Origin: Sphaerotilus sulfidivorans
GTDB lineage: Bacteria; Pseudomonadota; Gammaproteobacteria; Burkholderiales; Burkholderiaceae_C
Length of the DNA stretch: 64,000 bases
Assembly (NCBI RefSeq): GCF_013426975.1
Contig: NZ_JACCPY010000012.1
Span: forward strand, 47,857-111,856
Direction: 5' to 3'
Within the stretch, counting starts at the first letter, position 1; each line of letters opens with the position of its first letter. The position numbers and the translations under genes are program-made. This document shows, one piece after another, positions 1 through 11,498 of the stretch. The notes beneath the pieces are model-generated. The model saw only the letters and a list, made by a program, of their open reading frames with translations, did not search any database and had not been told where the DNA came from.

Positions 1-425
1 AGATCACCGTCGGCGAGGTCAACTTCGGCCTCTACCCGATGGCCACCGACCAGAGCCGCCTGGCGCGCCGCTTCTACGGCGAGGCCGCGTCGATGGACGC
101 GGTGCGCGCCGCGATCGGCCAGCCGCTCGATGCCGATGCCGCCTTCGCGCTCGGCCTGGTGACCTCCAACCCGGACGACATCGACTGGGCCGACGAGACC
201 CGCATCGCCATCGAGGAGCGGGTGGCGATGAGCCCGGATGCACTCACCGGCATGGAGGCCAACCTGCGCTTCAACGGCGTCGAGAACATGGTCACCCGCG
301 TCTTCGGCCGGCTCACCGCCTGGCAGAACTGGATCTTCCAGCGCCCGAACGCCGTCGGCGAGAAGGGCGCGCTGAAGGTCTACGGCAAGGGCGACAAGGC
401 CGCCTTCGACTGGAACCGCGTCTGA
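1..425 (+). CDS. boxC: BoxC, 2,3-epoxybenzoyl-CoA dihydrolase (C-terminal part)
   Basis: Partial gene entering from the left edge; the reading frame starts at base 3 and about 140 residues remain of a family usually near 550. BoxC opens the ring of 2,3-epoxybenzoyl-CoA hydrolytically, giving 3,4-didehydroadipyl-CoA semialdehyde and formate in the cytoplasmic box pathway. The visible tail (ARRFYGE, then LGLVTSNPDDIDW and ending KAAFDWNRV) fits the C-terminus of the BoxC crotonase-fold enzymes. The call rests mainly on the order boxC-boxB-boxA, since boxB follows 29 bases later and is unmistakable. The start lies outside the window. Confidence 0.88.
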   Translation, partial: ITVGEVNFGLYPMATDQSRLARRFYGEAASMDAVRAAIGQPLDADAAFALGLVTSNPDDIDWADETRIAIEERVAMSPDALTGMEANLRFNGVENMVTRVFGRLTAWQNWIFQRPNAVGEKGALKVYGKGDKAAFDWNRV

Positions 426-454
426 ATCCGAACCCCCACCCCCGGAGCACCGAC

Positions 455-1882
<1,428 letters not shown>

Positions 1883-1909
1883 GCTGGACAACCGAGCTGG
1901 AGATCCGCC

Positions 1910-3199
1910 GTGGACATGGCCGACATCGCTGACCTGACTGTCATCCGGCAGCACCTGATCGATCCGGAGATCTGCATCCGCTGCAACACCTGCGAGGCGA
2001 CCTGCCCGGTGGGGGCGATCACGCACGACGACCGCAACTATGTCGTCGATGCGGGCAAGTGCAATCTCTGCATGGCCTGCGTGCCGCCCTGTCCGACCGG
2101 CTCGATCGACAACTGGCGGCTGATGCCGCGGGCCCGCGCCTACACGCCGGCCGAGCAGCTGCTGTGGGACGAGCTGCCGGCCGAGCTGACGCCCGAGCAG
2201 CTCGCCGAGGCCGGCGTGGCGGCCGGCGCGGCGCCCGAGGTCGAGCCGGTGGCGCCTGCGCTGCCGGCCGCAGTCGACGGCACGCCGGCCTTCGGCAGTG
2301 CGCAGTGGGGCGCCACCGTGCCGCCGTGGTCGGCCGCGCATGCCTACACCCAGCTCTACGGCCCGAAGGCGCCCCAGAAGACGATCACCGCGACCGTCAC
2401 CGGCAATGTGCGCGTCACCGCGGTCGGCCGCGACTACGACACCCACCACATCGTGCTGGACTTCGGCGCGATGCCCTTCCCGGTGCTGGAAGGCCAGTCG
2501 ATCGGCATCGTCCCGCCCGGCGTCGATGCCCACGGCAAGCCGCACCATGCGCGCCAGTACTCGATCGCCAGCCCGCGCAACGGCGAGCGGCCCGGCTACA
2601 ACAACCTGTCGCTGACCATCAAGCGCGTGCTGGAGGACCACCAGGGCCGCCCGGTGCGCGGCGTGGCCAGCAACTACATGTGCGATCTGCAGGTCGGCGA
2701 CAAGGTGCAGGTGATCGGGCCTTTCGGCGCCACCTTCCTGATGCCGAACCATCCGAAGTCGCACATCGTCATGATCTGCACCGGCACCGGCTCGGCGCCG
2801 ATGCGCGCGATGACCGAATGGCGCCGGCGCCTGCGCGCCGGCGGCAAGTTCGAGAGCGGCCGGCTGATGCTGTTCTTCGGCGCGCGCACGCCCGAGGAGC
2901 TGCCGTACTTCGGCCCGCTGCAGAACCTGCCGCGCGACTTCATCGACATCGAGCTGGCCTTCAGCCGCGTCGCCGGCCAGCCGCGCCGCCATGTGCAGGA
3001 CGCGATGCGCGAGCGCGCCGCCGACCTGGCCGCGCTGCTGGCCGACCCGGACGCCTGCTTCTTCGTCTGCGGCCTGAAGGCGATGGAGGAGGGCGTGGTG
3101 CTGGCGCTGCGCGACATTGCCACCCAGGCCGGGCTGGACTGGGACACGGTCGGCGCCGCGCTCAAGCGCGAAGGCCGGCTGCACCTCGAGACCTACTGA
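1910..3199 (+). CDS. boxA: Benzoyl-CoA epoxidase reductase subunit BoxA
   Basis: 429 residues. BoxA transfers electrons from NADPH to BoxB. The N-terminal ferredoxin part has two complete four-cysteine clusters (C22, C25, C28, C32 and C51, C54, C57, C61), implying two [4Fe-4S] centres. After a Pro/Ala-rich linker (about residues 85-145) comes a ferredoxin-NADP reductase module with the FAD motif RQYSIAS and the nucleotide motif [11 protein letters not shown] used the GTG at 1910; an in-frame ATG two codons later (1916) is equally possible. It ends the box operon section; the next gene is preceded by a palindromic operator. Confidence 0.95.
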   Translation: MDMADIADLTVIRQHLIDPEICIRCNTCEATCPVGAITHDDRNYVVDAGKCNLCMACVPPCPTGSIDNWRLMPRARAYTPAEQLLWDELPAELTPEQLAEAGVAAGAAPEVEPVAPALPAAVDGTPAFGSAQWGATVPPWSAAHAYTQLYGPKAPQKTITATVTGNVRVTAVGRDYDTHHIVLDFGAMPFPVLEGQSIGIVPPGVDAHGKPHHARQYSIASPRNGERPGYNNLSLTIKRVLEDHQGRPVRGVASNYMCDLQVGDKVQVIGPFGATFLMPNHPKSHIVMICTGTGSAPMRAMTEWRRRLRAGGKFESGRLMLFFGARTPEELPYFGPLQNLPRDFIDIELAFSRVAGQPRRHVQDAMRERAADLAALLADPDACFFVCGLKAMEEGVVLALRDIATQAGLDWDTVGAALKREGRLHLETY

Positions 3200-3245
3200 G
3201 CGGGCGTGCCGAGCCGGCGTTGACCTCCGGCAAATCCCGTATTCA

Positions 3246-3266
3246 TTAGCCGACCGGTCGGTCTAA
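3246..3266. promoter_or_regulatory. TetR-type palindromic operator upstream of the beta-oxidation genes
   Basis: A perfect 12-base palindrome CCGACCGGTCGG at 3250-3261 is flanked by TTAG on the left and CTAA on the right. It lies 51 bases before the crotonase start. The ACCGNNCGGT-like core resembles operators described for TetR-family regulators of phenylacetate and fatty-acid catabolism such as PaaR. The regulator gene is not in the window, so the binding protein is an inference. Confidence 0.6.
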
Positions 3267-3312
3267 CAATAAGGCCCACGAGACCGATCCGGCCTCTGCC
3301 CAGGATGCCCCG

Positions 3313-4122
3313 ATGCCCGACACGACTGCGCCGCCCCCGCCGACCCTGACCCTGAGCCGACCGCGCCCCGGCGTCGCTCAGGTCACGATGTCGCGTCCGG
3401 CGGTCTTCAATGCCTTCGACGAGCAGATGATCGCCGAGCTGGACGCGGCCTTCGCGCAGCTGGCCGAGGACGAGGGCGTGCGCGTCATCGTGCTGGCCGG
3501 CGAGGGCCGGCATTTCAGCGCCGGCGCCGACCTGCAGTGGATGCAGCGCGCCAGCCTCGCCTCGCTCGAATGGAACCTGGCCGATGCACGGCGCTTTGCC
3601 GGCATGCTGGCGCGCATCGAGGCCTGCCCGAAGCCGACCGTGGCGCGGGTGCAGGGCGCGGCGCTCGGTGGCGGCGTCGGCCTGGCCTGCGCCTGCGACC
3701 TCGCGATCGCCGCCGACAACGCCAGCTTCGCGGTCAGCGAGGCCCGGTTCGGCATCCTGCCCTCGGTCATCGGTCCCTATGTGACCAACGCGGTCGGCAA
3801 GCGCCACGCCCGGCGGCTGGCGCTGACGACCACCCGCATCGGCGCGGCCGAGGCGCTGGCCATCGGCCTGGTGCAGCAGGTGGTGGCGCTGGATGCGCTG
3901 GACGCGGCGGTGGACCGCGCGGTCGACGAGCTGCTGGCCTGCGGGCCTGGTGCGCAGCGCGAGATCAAGCAGCTCTTCGCGCAGCTCGAGGTCGGCCCGA
4001 TCACGCCCGAGGTGCGCGAGCTCACCGCGCAGACCATCGCCCGGGTGCGTGGCACCGACGAGGCGCGCGAGGGCTTCGCCGCCTTCCTGGGCAAGCGCCC
4101 GCCGAACTGGATGCCGCAATGA
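3313..4122 (+). CDS. Enoyl-CoA hydratase/isomerase (crotonase family)
   Basis: 269 residues, normal for a single-domain crotonase. The oxyanion-hole segments are visible: HFSAGADLQWM near residue 75 and VQGAALGGGVGLACACD near residue 112, followed by SEARFGILPSVIGPY, which carries a candidate catalytic Glu. Members hydrate or isomerise enoyl-CoA thioesters. Placed after box genes and overlapping a 3-hydroxyacyl-CoA dehydrogenase by ATGA, it probably hydrates a dehydroadipyl-CoA-type intermediate. The sequence also resembles methylglutaconyl-CoA hydratases of leucine degradation, so the exact substrate is open. A TetR-type palindrome lies 51 bases upstream. Confidence 0.85.
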   Translation: MPDTTAPPPPTLTLSRPRPGVAQVTMSRPAVFNAFDEQMIAELDAAFAQLAEDEGVRVIVLAGEGRHFSAGADLQWMQRASLASLEWNLADARRFAGMLARIEACPKPTVARVQGAALGGGVGLACACDLAIAADNASFAVSEARFGILPSVIGPYVTNAVGKRHARRLALTTTRIGAAEALAIGLVQQVVALDALDAAVDRAVDELLACGPGAQREIKQLFAQLEVGPITPEVRELTAQTIARVRGTDEAREGFAAFLGKRPPNWMPQ

Positions 4123-5684
4123 GCGCTGCAAGCGATTCTTCCTTCCCGCCCTCGCTGCAGGGCGCGCCGCTGCTGGTGGTCGGCGCCGGCATCATGGGCG
4201 CCGGCATCGCGCAGGTGGCTGCGCAGGCCGGCCATCCGGTGTGGCTGCACGATGCGCGCGAAGGCGCCGCGGCCGAGGCCAAGGCCCGGCTGGCCCGGAG
4301 CCTGGACGCGCTGGTCGCCAAGGGCCGGCTGAGTGCCGAGGCGCTCACGCAGACGCTCGCGCGCATCACGCCGGTCAGCGCGCTGGCCGAGGCGGCGGGT
4401 GCACGGCTGGTGGTCGAGGCCATTGTCGAGAAGCTCGACGTGAAGCGCGCGCTGTTCCGCGAACTCGAGGGCCTGGTCGCGCCGGACTGCGTGCTGGCGA
4501 CCAACACCTCGTCGATCTCGGTGACCGCGATCGCCAACGGGCTGGCGCATCCCGAGCGGCTGGTCGGCATGCACTTCTTCAACCCGGTGCCGCTGATGAA
4601 GCTGGTCGAGGTGGTCAGCGGCCTGCAGACCGCGCCGGCGGTGGCCGAGGCGATCTTTGCGCTGTCGGCGGCCTGGGGCAAGACGCCGGTGCACGCGAAG
4701 TCCACGCCCGGCTTCATCGTCAACCGCATCGCGCGGCCCTATTACGCCGAGACGCTGGCGCTGCTGCTGGAGCAGGCGGCCACGCCGGCGGTGCTCGACG
4801 CCTGCCTGCGCGCGGCGGGCTTCCGCATGGGCCCGTGCGAGCTGATGGACCTGATCGGCCACGACACCAACTTCTCGGTGACGCAGTCGGTCTATGAGGC
4901 CAACTTCTTCGACAAGCGCTTCATGCCCTCGCTGGTGCAGCGCGAGCTGGTCGACGGCGGCCTGCTCGGGCGCAAGTCGGGCCGCGGCTTCTACGCCTAT
5001 CCGGACGACGGCGCGGCGCTGCCGGTGGCGGTGCACGGCGCGCCCGACACCGCCGGCGCGGTCACCGTGCATGGCGAGGGTCCGATCGCCGACGCGCTGG
5101 CGCAGGCCGCCACCGTCGCGCTGGCCGACCAGGGCTGGGGCCCGGCGCGGGTGACCGACAGCGGCTGGACCGGGCTGGAGATCGACGGCGCGCGGCTGAT
5201 GCTGACCGACGGCCGCCCGGCCTCGCAGGTGGCGGCCGAGACCGGCTGCCGCGATGTCGCGCTGTTCGACCGGCCGGTGCGGCTGCCGGTGGCGCCGGGC
5301 ACCGCGCTGGCCTGGGCGCTGGCCGAGGGCGCCTCGCCCGCCTGGCGCGTGCAGGCGCCGGCCTGGCTGGCGGCGCTGGGCTTTGCGCCGCTGCCGCTGG
5401 CCGATGTGCCGGGCCTGGTGGTGGCGCGCACGCTGGCGATGCTGATCAACGAGGCCGCCGACGCGGTGCTGCAGGGCGTGTGCACGCCCGAGGGCGCGGA
5501 CGCGGCGATGAAGCTCGGCGTCAACTATCCGGCCGGGCCCTTCGAGTGGCTGGCCGCCTGGCGTGCGGCCGAGGTGGCTGCGCTGCTGGACGCGCTCGAC
5601 GCGCACCACCGCGGCGAGCGCTACCGCGTCAGCCCGTGGCTGCGCCGGCGGGTCTGGGCACGACAGACGGGAGACGCTGCATGA
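4119..5684 (+). CDS. 3-hydroxyacyl-CoA dehydrogenase (PaaH type)
   Basis: 521 residues from an ATG that overlaps the upstream stop (ATGA). The N-terminal NAD-binding Rossmann motif is GAGIMGAGIAQVAAQAG near residues 19-35. The catalytic region GMHFFNPVPLMKLVEVV and the C-terminal entry GFIVNRIARPYY follow. Its length, with a second C-terminal dehydrogenase domain, fits the long PaaH/PaaC form that oxidises 3-hydroxyadipyl-CoA to 3-oxoadipyl-CoA, rather than the short 280-residue FadB-like form. It overlaps the MaoC gene at its 3' end, so the genes are probably translationally coupled. Substrate assignment is from context. Confidence 0.88.
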   Translation: MSAASDSSFPPSLQGAPLLVVGAGIMGAGIAQVAAQAGHPVWLHDAREGAAAEAKARLARSLDALVAKGRLSAEALTQTLARITPVSALAEAAGARLVVEAIVEKLDVKRALFRELEGLVAPDCVLATNTSSISVTAIANGLAHPERLVGMHFFNPVPLMKLVEVVSGLQTAPAVAEAIFALSAAWGKTPVHAKSTPGFIVNRIARPYYAETLALLLEQAATPAVLDACLRAAGFRMGPCELMDLIGHDTNFSVTQSVYEANFFDKRFMPSLVQRELVDGGLLGRKSGRGFYAYPDDGAALPVAVHGAPDTAGAVTVHGEGPIADALAQAATVALADQGWGPARVTDSGWTGLEIDGARLMLTDGRPASQVAAETGCRDVALFDRPVRLPVAPGTALAWALAEGASPAWRVQAPAWLAALGFAPLPLADVPGLVVARTLAMLINEAADAVLQGVCTPEGADAAMKLGVNYPAGPFEWLAAWRAAEVAALLDALDAHHRGERYRVSPWLRRRVWARQTGDAA

Positions 5685-6121
5685 AGTTCGCCGAGTTCCA
5701 TGTCGGGCAGGTCATCGAGGCCGGGCCCCATGTGCTGACCCAGGACGAGCTGCTGCGCTTTGCGCGCGACTGGGATCCGCAGTGGTTCCATACCGATCCG
5801 GAAGCGGCCGAATCCGGCCCCTTCCAGGGCCTGATCGCCAGCGGCTGGCAGACCTGCGGCATCGCGATGCGGCTGATTGCCGACGCGGTGCTGGCCGGCT
5901 CCGAGTCGTACGCCTCGCCGGGGCTGGCCTATGTGAAGTGGCCGCATCCGGTGCGCCCGGGCGACGCGCTGAGCGTGCGCGCGACCGTGCTGCAGGTGCG
6001 CCGCTCGTCCAGCCAGCCGCATCTGGGCCTGCTGCGCTGGCGCTGGCAGCTCTTCAACCAGGCTGGCCGCGAGGTGCTCGACCTCGAGGCGACCAGCCTG
6101 TTCGACCTCAACCGATCCTGA
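5681..6121 (+). CDS. MaoC-like hot-dog dehydratase
   Basis: 146 residues, with the ATG overlapping the preceding stop by four bases. The segment DWDPQWFHTDPEAA (near residues 29-42) carries the Asp-x4-His arrangement of the R-hydratase (MaoC) active site, and GLIASGWQT follows as in the hot-dog helix. Family members hydrate enoyl-CoA to R-3-hydroxyacyl-CoA or act on related thioesters. With a crotonase also present, it may handle a stereochemically or structurally different intermediate of the same pathway. The precise substrate cannot be read from sequence. Confidence 0.85.
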   Translation: MKFAEFHVGQVIEAGPHVLTQDELLRFARDWDPQWFHTDPEAAESGPFQGLIASGWQTCGIAMRLIADAVLAGSESYASPGLAYVKWPHPVRPGDALSVRATVLQVRRSSSQPHLGLLRWRWQLFNQAGREVLDLEATSLFDLNRS

Positions 6122-6145
6122 GCGGCCCCCCGGCTGCGCTCCGCC

Positions 6146-7348
<1,203 letters not shown>

Positions 7349-7371
7349 GGCCGGCGGCATACTCGCCGCCC

Positions 7372-7788
7372 ATGACTGCCCCTGCCTCCACCGCTGCCCC
7401 TGCGTTCCCGCCCGCCATCGTCCTGATCGACAACCATCCGGCCACCGCGCCGGCGGTCGACCATCCGCGCGTCGACCGGCGCCTGTCAGGCTGCCCGCGC
7501 CGCGAGACCTGGACCGCCTTCGAGGCGCCGCAGGGCGACCTGAGCGCCGGCGTCTGGACCTGCGAGCCGGGGCACTGGCGCATCGTCTTTCCGCCGCACA
7601 AGGACGAGTATTTCTTCGTGCTCGAGGGCCGGCTGCGGCTGCACGATGCCGCGCGCGGCACCGCCACCGAGGTGCAGGCCGGGCAGGGCGCGGTGATTCC
7701 GGGCGGCTTCGAGGGCGCGTTCGAGGTGATCGAGACGGTGCGCAAGCACTTCGTCGTCGTCGAGCGGCCGCTGCCGGCGGCGGACTGA
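7372..7788 (+). CDS. Small cupin-domain protein (cupin_3/DUF861 type)
   Basis: 138 residues from the ATG 24 bases after the thiolase stop. A single cupin barrel is visible: GVWTCEPGHWRIVFPPHKDEYFFVLEGRL in segments near residues 60-88, then GAVIPGGFEGAFEVIE. It resembles cupin_3 proteins related to the EutQ tail and (S)-ureidoglycine aminohydrolase, many of which have no known function. It may be cotranscribed with the thiolase, but its role in aromatic degradation is unknown. The gene converges on the MarR gene; a 7-bp GC-rich hairpin (7796-7814) without a T run spans the gap. Confidence 0.7.
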   Translation: MTAPASTAAPAFPPAIVLIDNHPATAPAVDHPRVDRRLSGCPRRETWTAFEAPQGDLSAGVWTCEPGHWRIVFPPHKDEYFFVLEGRLRLHDAARGTATEVQAGQGAVIPGGFEGAFEVIETVRKHFVVVERPLPAAD

Positions 7789-7803
7789 GCGCCGCGCGCG
7801 GGG

Positions 7804-8286
7804 TCAGCCCGCGCCGGGCTCGTCCTCGACCGTGCGGTGGCCGGCGATCAGCACCGCCAGCATGCGCATGAACTCGCCCCGCTCGGCCTCGGGCAGCGGC
7901 GAGAGGATGCGCTGCTGCGCCTGCAGCATCGCCGGCACCAGCGCGGCCAGCAGCACGCCGCCGGCCGCAGTCAGCGTCAGCAGCCGCACCCGGCGGTCCT
8001 GCGCCGAGGCGTTGCGCTGCATCAGCCCGCGCGCCTCCAGCCGGTCGATCACGCCGGCGATGGTCGAGGTGTCGAAGCCGATGGTGCGCGCCAGCGTGCG
8101 CTGGTCCATGCCGGGCTGAAGGCCCACCGCCTGCAGCGCCGCGTACTGCACCGGCGTCACGCCGAAGGCCTCGGTCTCCTGCATGAAGATCGCCACCGAG
8201 ATCTGGTGCAGCCGCCGGATGTCATGGCCCGGCAGGCCGTCGAGCGTCAGCGGCGGCGACAGGAATGACGGGGCGGAATCGGGCAT
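7804..8286 (-). CDS. MarR-family transcriptional regulator of the gentisate module
   Basis: 160 residues. The winged-helix core is clear: VTPVQYAALQAVG, QRTLARTIGFDTSTIAGVIDRLEARGL and the wing RNASAQDRRVRLLTLTAAG. MarR proteins are dimeric repressors usually released by an aromatic ligand. It is transcribed divergently from the 3-hydroxybenzoate hydroxylase gene across a 95-base gap containing overlapping dyads, so it most likely represses that operon and itself, with 3-hydroxybenzoate or gentisate as plausible effector. That regulatory role is inference. Confidence 0.88.
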   Translation of the reverse strand: MPDSAPSFLSPPLTLDGLPGHDIRRLHQISVAIFMQETEAFGVTPVQYAALQAVGLQPGMDQRTLARTIGFDTSTIAGVIDRLEARGLMQRNASAQDRRVRLLTLTAAGGVLLAALVPAMLQAQQRILSPLPEAERGEFMRMLAVLIAGHRTVEDEPGAG

Positions 8287-8333
8287 CGGCTGAGGGTTTT
8301 CACGCGAACGGGAACAGCGGATCCTAGCATTAC

Positions 8334-8354
8334 ACTGATCGTCAGTATGCTGAT
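8334..8354. promoter_or_regulatory. Overlapping dyads between MarR and monooxygenase genes (likely MarR operator)
   Basis: ACTGA-TCG-TCAGT (8334-8346) is a perfect 5-bp inverted repeat, and the overlapping TCAGTATGCTGA (8342-8353) is a second near-palindrome sharing one arm. The site lies 36 bases before the preferred monooxygenase start, inside the divergent promoter region, the expected place for MarR autoregulation. Confidence 0.55.
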
Positions 8355-8381
8355 GATATGCGTGCTGACGAGGAGACTTCG

Positions 8382-9620
8382 ATGGCTGAAACTCGTTCTT
8401 CCGATGCAGACGCGCGCCTGGACACCGTGCTGGTGGCCGGCGGCGGCATCGGCGGGCTGGCGGCGGCGCTGGCGCTGACCCGGCGCGGCTTCCGGGTCAC
8501 GGTGCTGGAGCAGGCGGCGGAGATCGGCGAGATCGGCGCCGGCATCCAGCTCGGACCGAATGCCTTTGCCGCCTTCGATGCGCTGGGCGTCGGCCCGCAG
8601 GCGCGGGCGCGGGCGGTCTACACCGACTGCATGGTGATGCACGACGCGATCGACGAGACGCTGGTCGGCCGCATTCCCACCGACGAGGCCTTCCGCGCGC
8701 GCTTCGGCAATCCCTATGCGGTCATTCACCGCGCCGACGTGCACCTGTCGCTGCTCGAGGGCGCGCAGGCCAGCGGCCGGGTCGACTTCCACACCTCGAC
8801 CCGGGTCGAGCGGGTCGAGCAGGACGAGACCGGCGTGAGCGTGATCGCACAGGACGGCCGCCGCTGGCGTGGCGTGGCGCTGATCGGCGCCGATGGCGTC
8901 AAGTCGGTGGTGCGCCAGCAGTTCGTCGGCGACGCGGCGCGGGTGACCGGCCATGTCGTCTACCGCGCGGTGGTCGACCGGGCCGACTTTCCCGAGGAGC
9001 TGCGCTGGAACGCCGCCAGCATCTGGGTCGGGCCGAACTGCCATCTGGTGCACTACCCGCTGCGCGGCGGCGAGCAGTACAACGTCGTCGTCACCTTCCA
9101 CAGCCGCGAGACCGAGCAGTGGGGCGTGCGCGAGGGCAGCAAGGAAGAGGTGCAGAGCTACTTTCACGGCATCCGCCCGAAGGCACGCCAGCTCATCGAC
9201 CTGCCGAAGTCCTGGAAGCGCTGGGCCACCGCCGACCGCGAGCCGATCGCGCAGTGGAGCTTCGGCCGCGTCACGCTGCTGGGCGACGCGGCGCACCCGA
9301 CGACGCAGTACCTGGCGCAGGGCGCCTGCATGGCGATGGAGGATGCGGTGACGCTGGGCGAGGCGCTGCGCGAATGCGGCGACGGCCCGGGCACCGACTG
9401 GCCGCACGCGCTCGACCTCTACCAGCGCGCCCGCGTCGCGCGTACCGCGCGCATCGTGCTCTCCAGCCGCGAGATGGGGCGCCTCTATCACGCCAAGGGC
9501 GTCGAGCGCCTGGTGCGCAACGACCTGTGGCGCGGCCGTTCGCCCGAGCGCTTCCAGGACGCGCTGGAATGGCTCTACGGCTGGAACGTCGGCAACTGCC
9601 TCGACGCCGCCCGCCGCTGA
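8382..9620 (+). CDS. FAD-dependent 3-hydroxybenzoate 6-hydroxylase-like monooxygenase
   Basis: 412 residues from the ATG preceded by AGGAG six bases upstream; an in-frame ATG at 8358 has no ribosome site. Group A flavin monooxygenase motifs are in order: VAGGGIGGLAAALAL (FAD dinucleotide fold), LIGADGVKSVVR (DG motif) and LLGDAAHPTTQYLAQGACM (GD motif). The family includes salicylate and 3-hydroxybenzoate hydroxylases. Because gentisate dioxygenase and fumarylpyruvate hydrolase follow directly, 3-hydroxybenzoate to gentisate is the best reaction; salicylate 5-hydroxylation is normally done by a different multicomponent enzyme. Cytoplasmic, NAD(P)H-dependent. Confidence 0.87.
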   Translation: MAETRSSDADARLDTVLVAGGGIGGLAAALALTRRGFRVTVLEQAAEIGEIGAGIQLGPNAFAAFDALGVGPQARARAVYTDCMVMHDAIDETLVGRIPTDEAFRARFGNPYAVIHRADVHLSLLEGAQASGRVDFHTSTRVERVEQDETGVSVIAQDGRRWRGVALIGADGVKSVVRQQFVGDAARVTGHVVYRAVVDRADFPEELRWNAASIWVGPNCHLVHYPLRGGEQYNVVVTFHSRETEQWGVREGSKEEVQSYFHGIRPKARQLIDLPKSWKRWATADREPIAQWSFGRVTLLGDAAHPTTQYLAQGACMAMEDAVTLGEALRECGDGPGTDWPHALDLYQRARVARTARIVLSSREMGRLYHAKGVERLVRNDLWRGRSPERFQDALEWLYGWNVGNCLDAARR

Positions 9621-9647
9621 ATGTCGCAGACCCCCGAGGAGATGCAG

Positions 9648-10712
9648 ATGCAAGACGACGCCCCGCTCGGCCGGCTCGAGGACCTGCCGGCCGACGATGT
9701 GCAGGCGATGCGCGCGCGCAACCTGGTGCCGCTGTGGCCCAGCCTGCGCGCGGTGCTGCCGCCCCAGGTGCCGACCCGCCCGACGCAGGCGGTGCACTGG
9801 GCCTATGGCGACATCCGGCCGCTGCTGATGCGCGCCGGCGACCTGACCCCCATCGAGAAGGCCGAGCGCCGGGTGCTGGTGCTGGCCAATCCCGGCCACA
9901 CGCTGGAGAAGATGCAGGCCAGCAGCGCGATCTACCTGGGCATGCAGCTGCTGCTGCCGGGCGAGTGGGCGCCGTCGCACCGCCACACGCCCAACGCGGT
10001 GCGCATGGTGGTCGAAGGCGAGGGCGCCTGGACCCTGGTCGACGGCGAGAAATGCCCGATGTCGCGCGGCGACCTGATCCTCACGCCCACCGGCCTGTGG
10101 CACGAGCACGGCCACGACGGCGACGCGCCGGTGGTCTGGCTCGACGTGCTGGACCTGCCGCTGGTGCATTACCTGGAGGCCAGCTACCACCTCAACGGCG
10201 AGCGCCAGAAGCAGCGGCCCGGCCGCGGCGACCGCGCCCACACCCGCGCCGGCCTGGTGCCGACGCCGGTCTTCGGGGGCGACGGCCCCGGCCGCCGGCG
10301 CTATCCGGTGCTGCGCTACCCCTGGGTCGAGGCGCGCGCGGCGCTGCAGTCGCTGGCCGAGGACCGCCCGGACCGGGAGGCGGTGCAGCTCACCTACGTC
10401 AACCCCGAGACCGGCGAGGACGCCGAGAACATTCTCGGCTTCCACGCGCTGATGCTGCGCCCGGGCCAGACGCTGCGGCTGCCGCCGCGCTCGCCGGCTA
10501 GCGTCTTCCACCTGATCGAGGGCGCCGTCGAGGCCGCGATCGACGCGCCGCAGCCGCGCCGCTTCGCGCTGGCCGAGGCCGACACCTGCGTCGCGCCGGG
10601 CTTCAGCGCGGTCACGCTGCGCAATGCCCGCACCGACGCGCCCGCCTTCGTCTTCATCGCCGACGAGTCGCCGCTGCACCGCAAGCTCGGCCTGCTCGAG
10701 CAGCGGGACTAG
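9648..10712 (+). CDS. Gentisate 1,2-dioxygenase
   Basis: 354 residues from the ATG at 9648, chosen because GAGGAG (9636-9641) is six bases upstream. An ATG directly abutting the upstream stop (9621) would add nine residues. Bicupin ring-cleavage enzyme: the first cupin has the metal-ligand stretch [20 protein letters not shown], and the second ([21 protein letters not shown]) is less conserved, as is usual. It cleaves gentisate to maleylpyruvate with Fe(II) and O2. Tight linkage to the hydroxylase and hydrolase genes supports a single operon. Confidence 0.92.
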   Translation: MQDDAPLGRLEDLPADDVQAMRARNLVPLWPSLRAVLPPQVPTRPTQAVHWAYGDIRPLLMRAGDLTPIEKAERRVLVLANPGHTLEKMQASSAIYLGMQLLLPGEWAPSHRHTPNAVRMVVEGEGAWTLVDGEKCPMSRGDLILTPTGLWHEHGHDGDAPVVWLDVLDLPLVHYLEASYHLNGERQKQRPGRGDRAHTRAGLVPTPVFGGDGPGRRRYPVLRYPWVEARAALQSLAEDRPDREAVQLTYVNPETGEDAENILGFHALMLRPGQTLRLPPRSPASVFHLIEGAVEAAIDAPQPRRFALAEADTCVAPGFSAVTLRNARTDAPAFVFIADESPLHRKLGLLEQRD

Positions 10713-10785
10713 GCTGAGGCCTGCTCCTCCCGCGCACTTCCTCTCTTTCCTTCTCGCCGTCTCTCCCACCCGCACCGCCACCGCC

Positions 10786-11487
10786 ATGACGACCTACCTC
10801 TGGAACCCGCCCCCCGTCGCCTCGCTGCCCGTGCGCGGCACGGACGCCCGCCTGCCGGTCCACCGCATCTTCTGCGTCGGCCGCAACTACGCCGCCCATG
10901 CGATCGAGATGGGCCGCCCGGTCGACAAGTCGGTCGAGGTGCCGTTCTATTTCACCAAGTCGCCCTCGACGCTGGTGGAGAGCGGCGCGACCATCGCCTA
11001 CCCGCCGCGCACCGCCAACTACCACCACGAGATGGAGCTGGTGGTGGTGATCGGCAAGCCCGGCTTCCGGGTCGCCGAGGCCGATGCGGCCGCGCTGATC
11101 TGGGGCTATGCCTGCGGTCTGGACATGACCCGCCGCGACCTGCAGCTCGCCCTGCGCGACAAGGGCCGCCCCTGGGACATCGCCAAGGACATCGAGCAGG
11201 GCGCGGTCATCTCCGAGCTGGTGCCGATGCCCGGCGTGGTCATCGCCTCCGGCGAGATCGCGCTGGAGGTCAACGGCCAGACGCGCCAGAAGTCCGACAT
11301 CGACAAGCTGATCTGGAACATTCCCGAGCTGATCGCCGACCTGTCGACGCTCTACCACCTGCAGCCCGGCGACCTGATCTACACCGGCACGCCCGAGGGC
11401 GTCGGCGCGGTGGTGGCGGGCGATGTCATCACCGGCCGGGTGGCGGGCGTGGGCGAGATCGCGCTGACGATCGGCGCGGCCGAGTGA
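10786..11487 (+). CDS. Fumarylacetoacetate-hydrolase family; fumarylpyruvate hydrolase
   Basis: 233 residues. FAH-fold landmarks: [16 protein letters not shown] near residue 28, [11 protein letters not shown], the metal-binding [11 protein letters not shown] near residue 78, and [15 protein letters not shown] near the C-terminus. In gentisate degradation NagK-type members split fumarylpyruvate to fumarate and pyruvate. It starts 73 bases after the dioxygenase; the gap is pyrimidine-rich and holds no other signal I can see. No maleylpyruvate isomerase gene is adjacent, so either it is elsewhere or this enzyme acts on maleylpyruvate directly. Confidence 0.88.
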   Translation: MTTYLWNPPPVASLPVRGTDARLPVHRIFCVGRNYAAHAIEMGRPVDKSVEVPFYFTKSPSTLVESGATIAYPPRTANYHHEMELVVVIGKPGFRVAEADAAALIWGYACGLDMTRRDLQLALRDKGRPWDIAKDIEQGAVISELVPMPGVVIASGEIALEVNGQTRQKSDIDKLIWNIPELIADLSTLYHLQPGDLIYTGTPEGVGAVVAGDVITGRVAGVGEIALTIGAAE

Positions 11488-11498
11488 GGGCGCCTGCG

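Noticed and set aside
7796..7814. GC-rich hairpin between the cupin and MarR genes as a terminator
   Set aside because: The 7-bp stem includes the MarR stop codon and neither strand has a T run after it.
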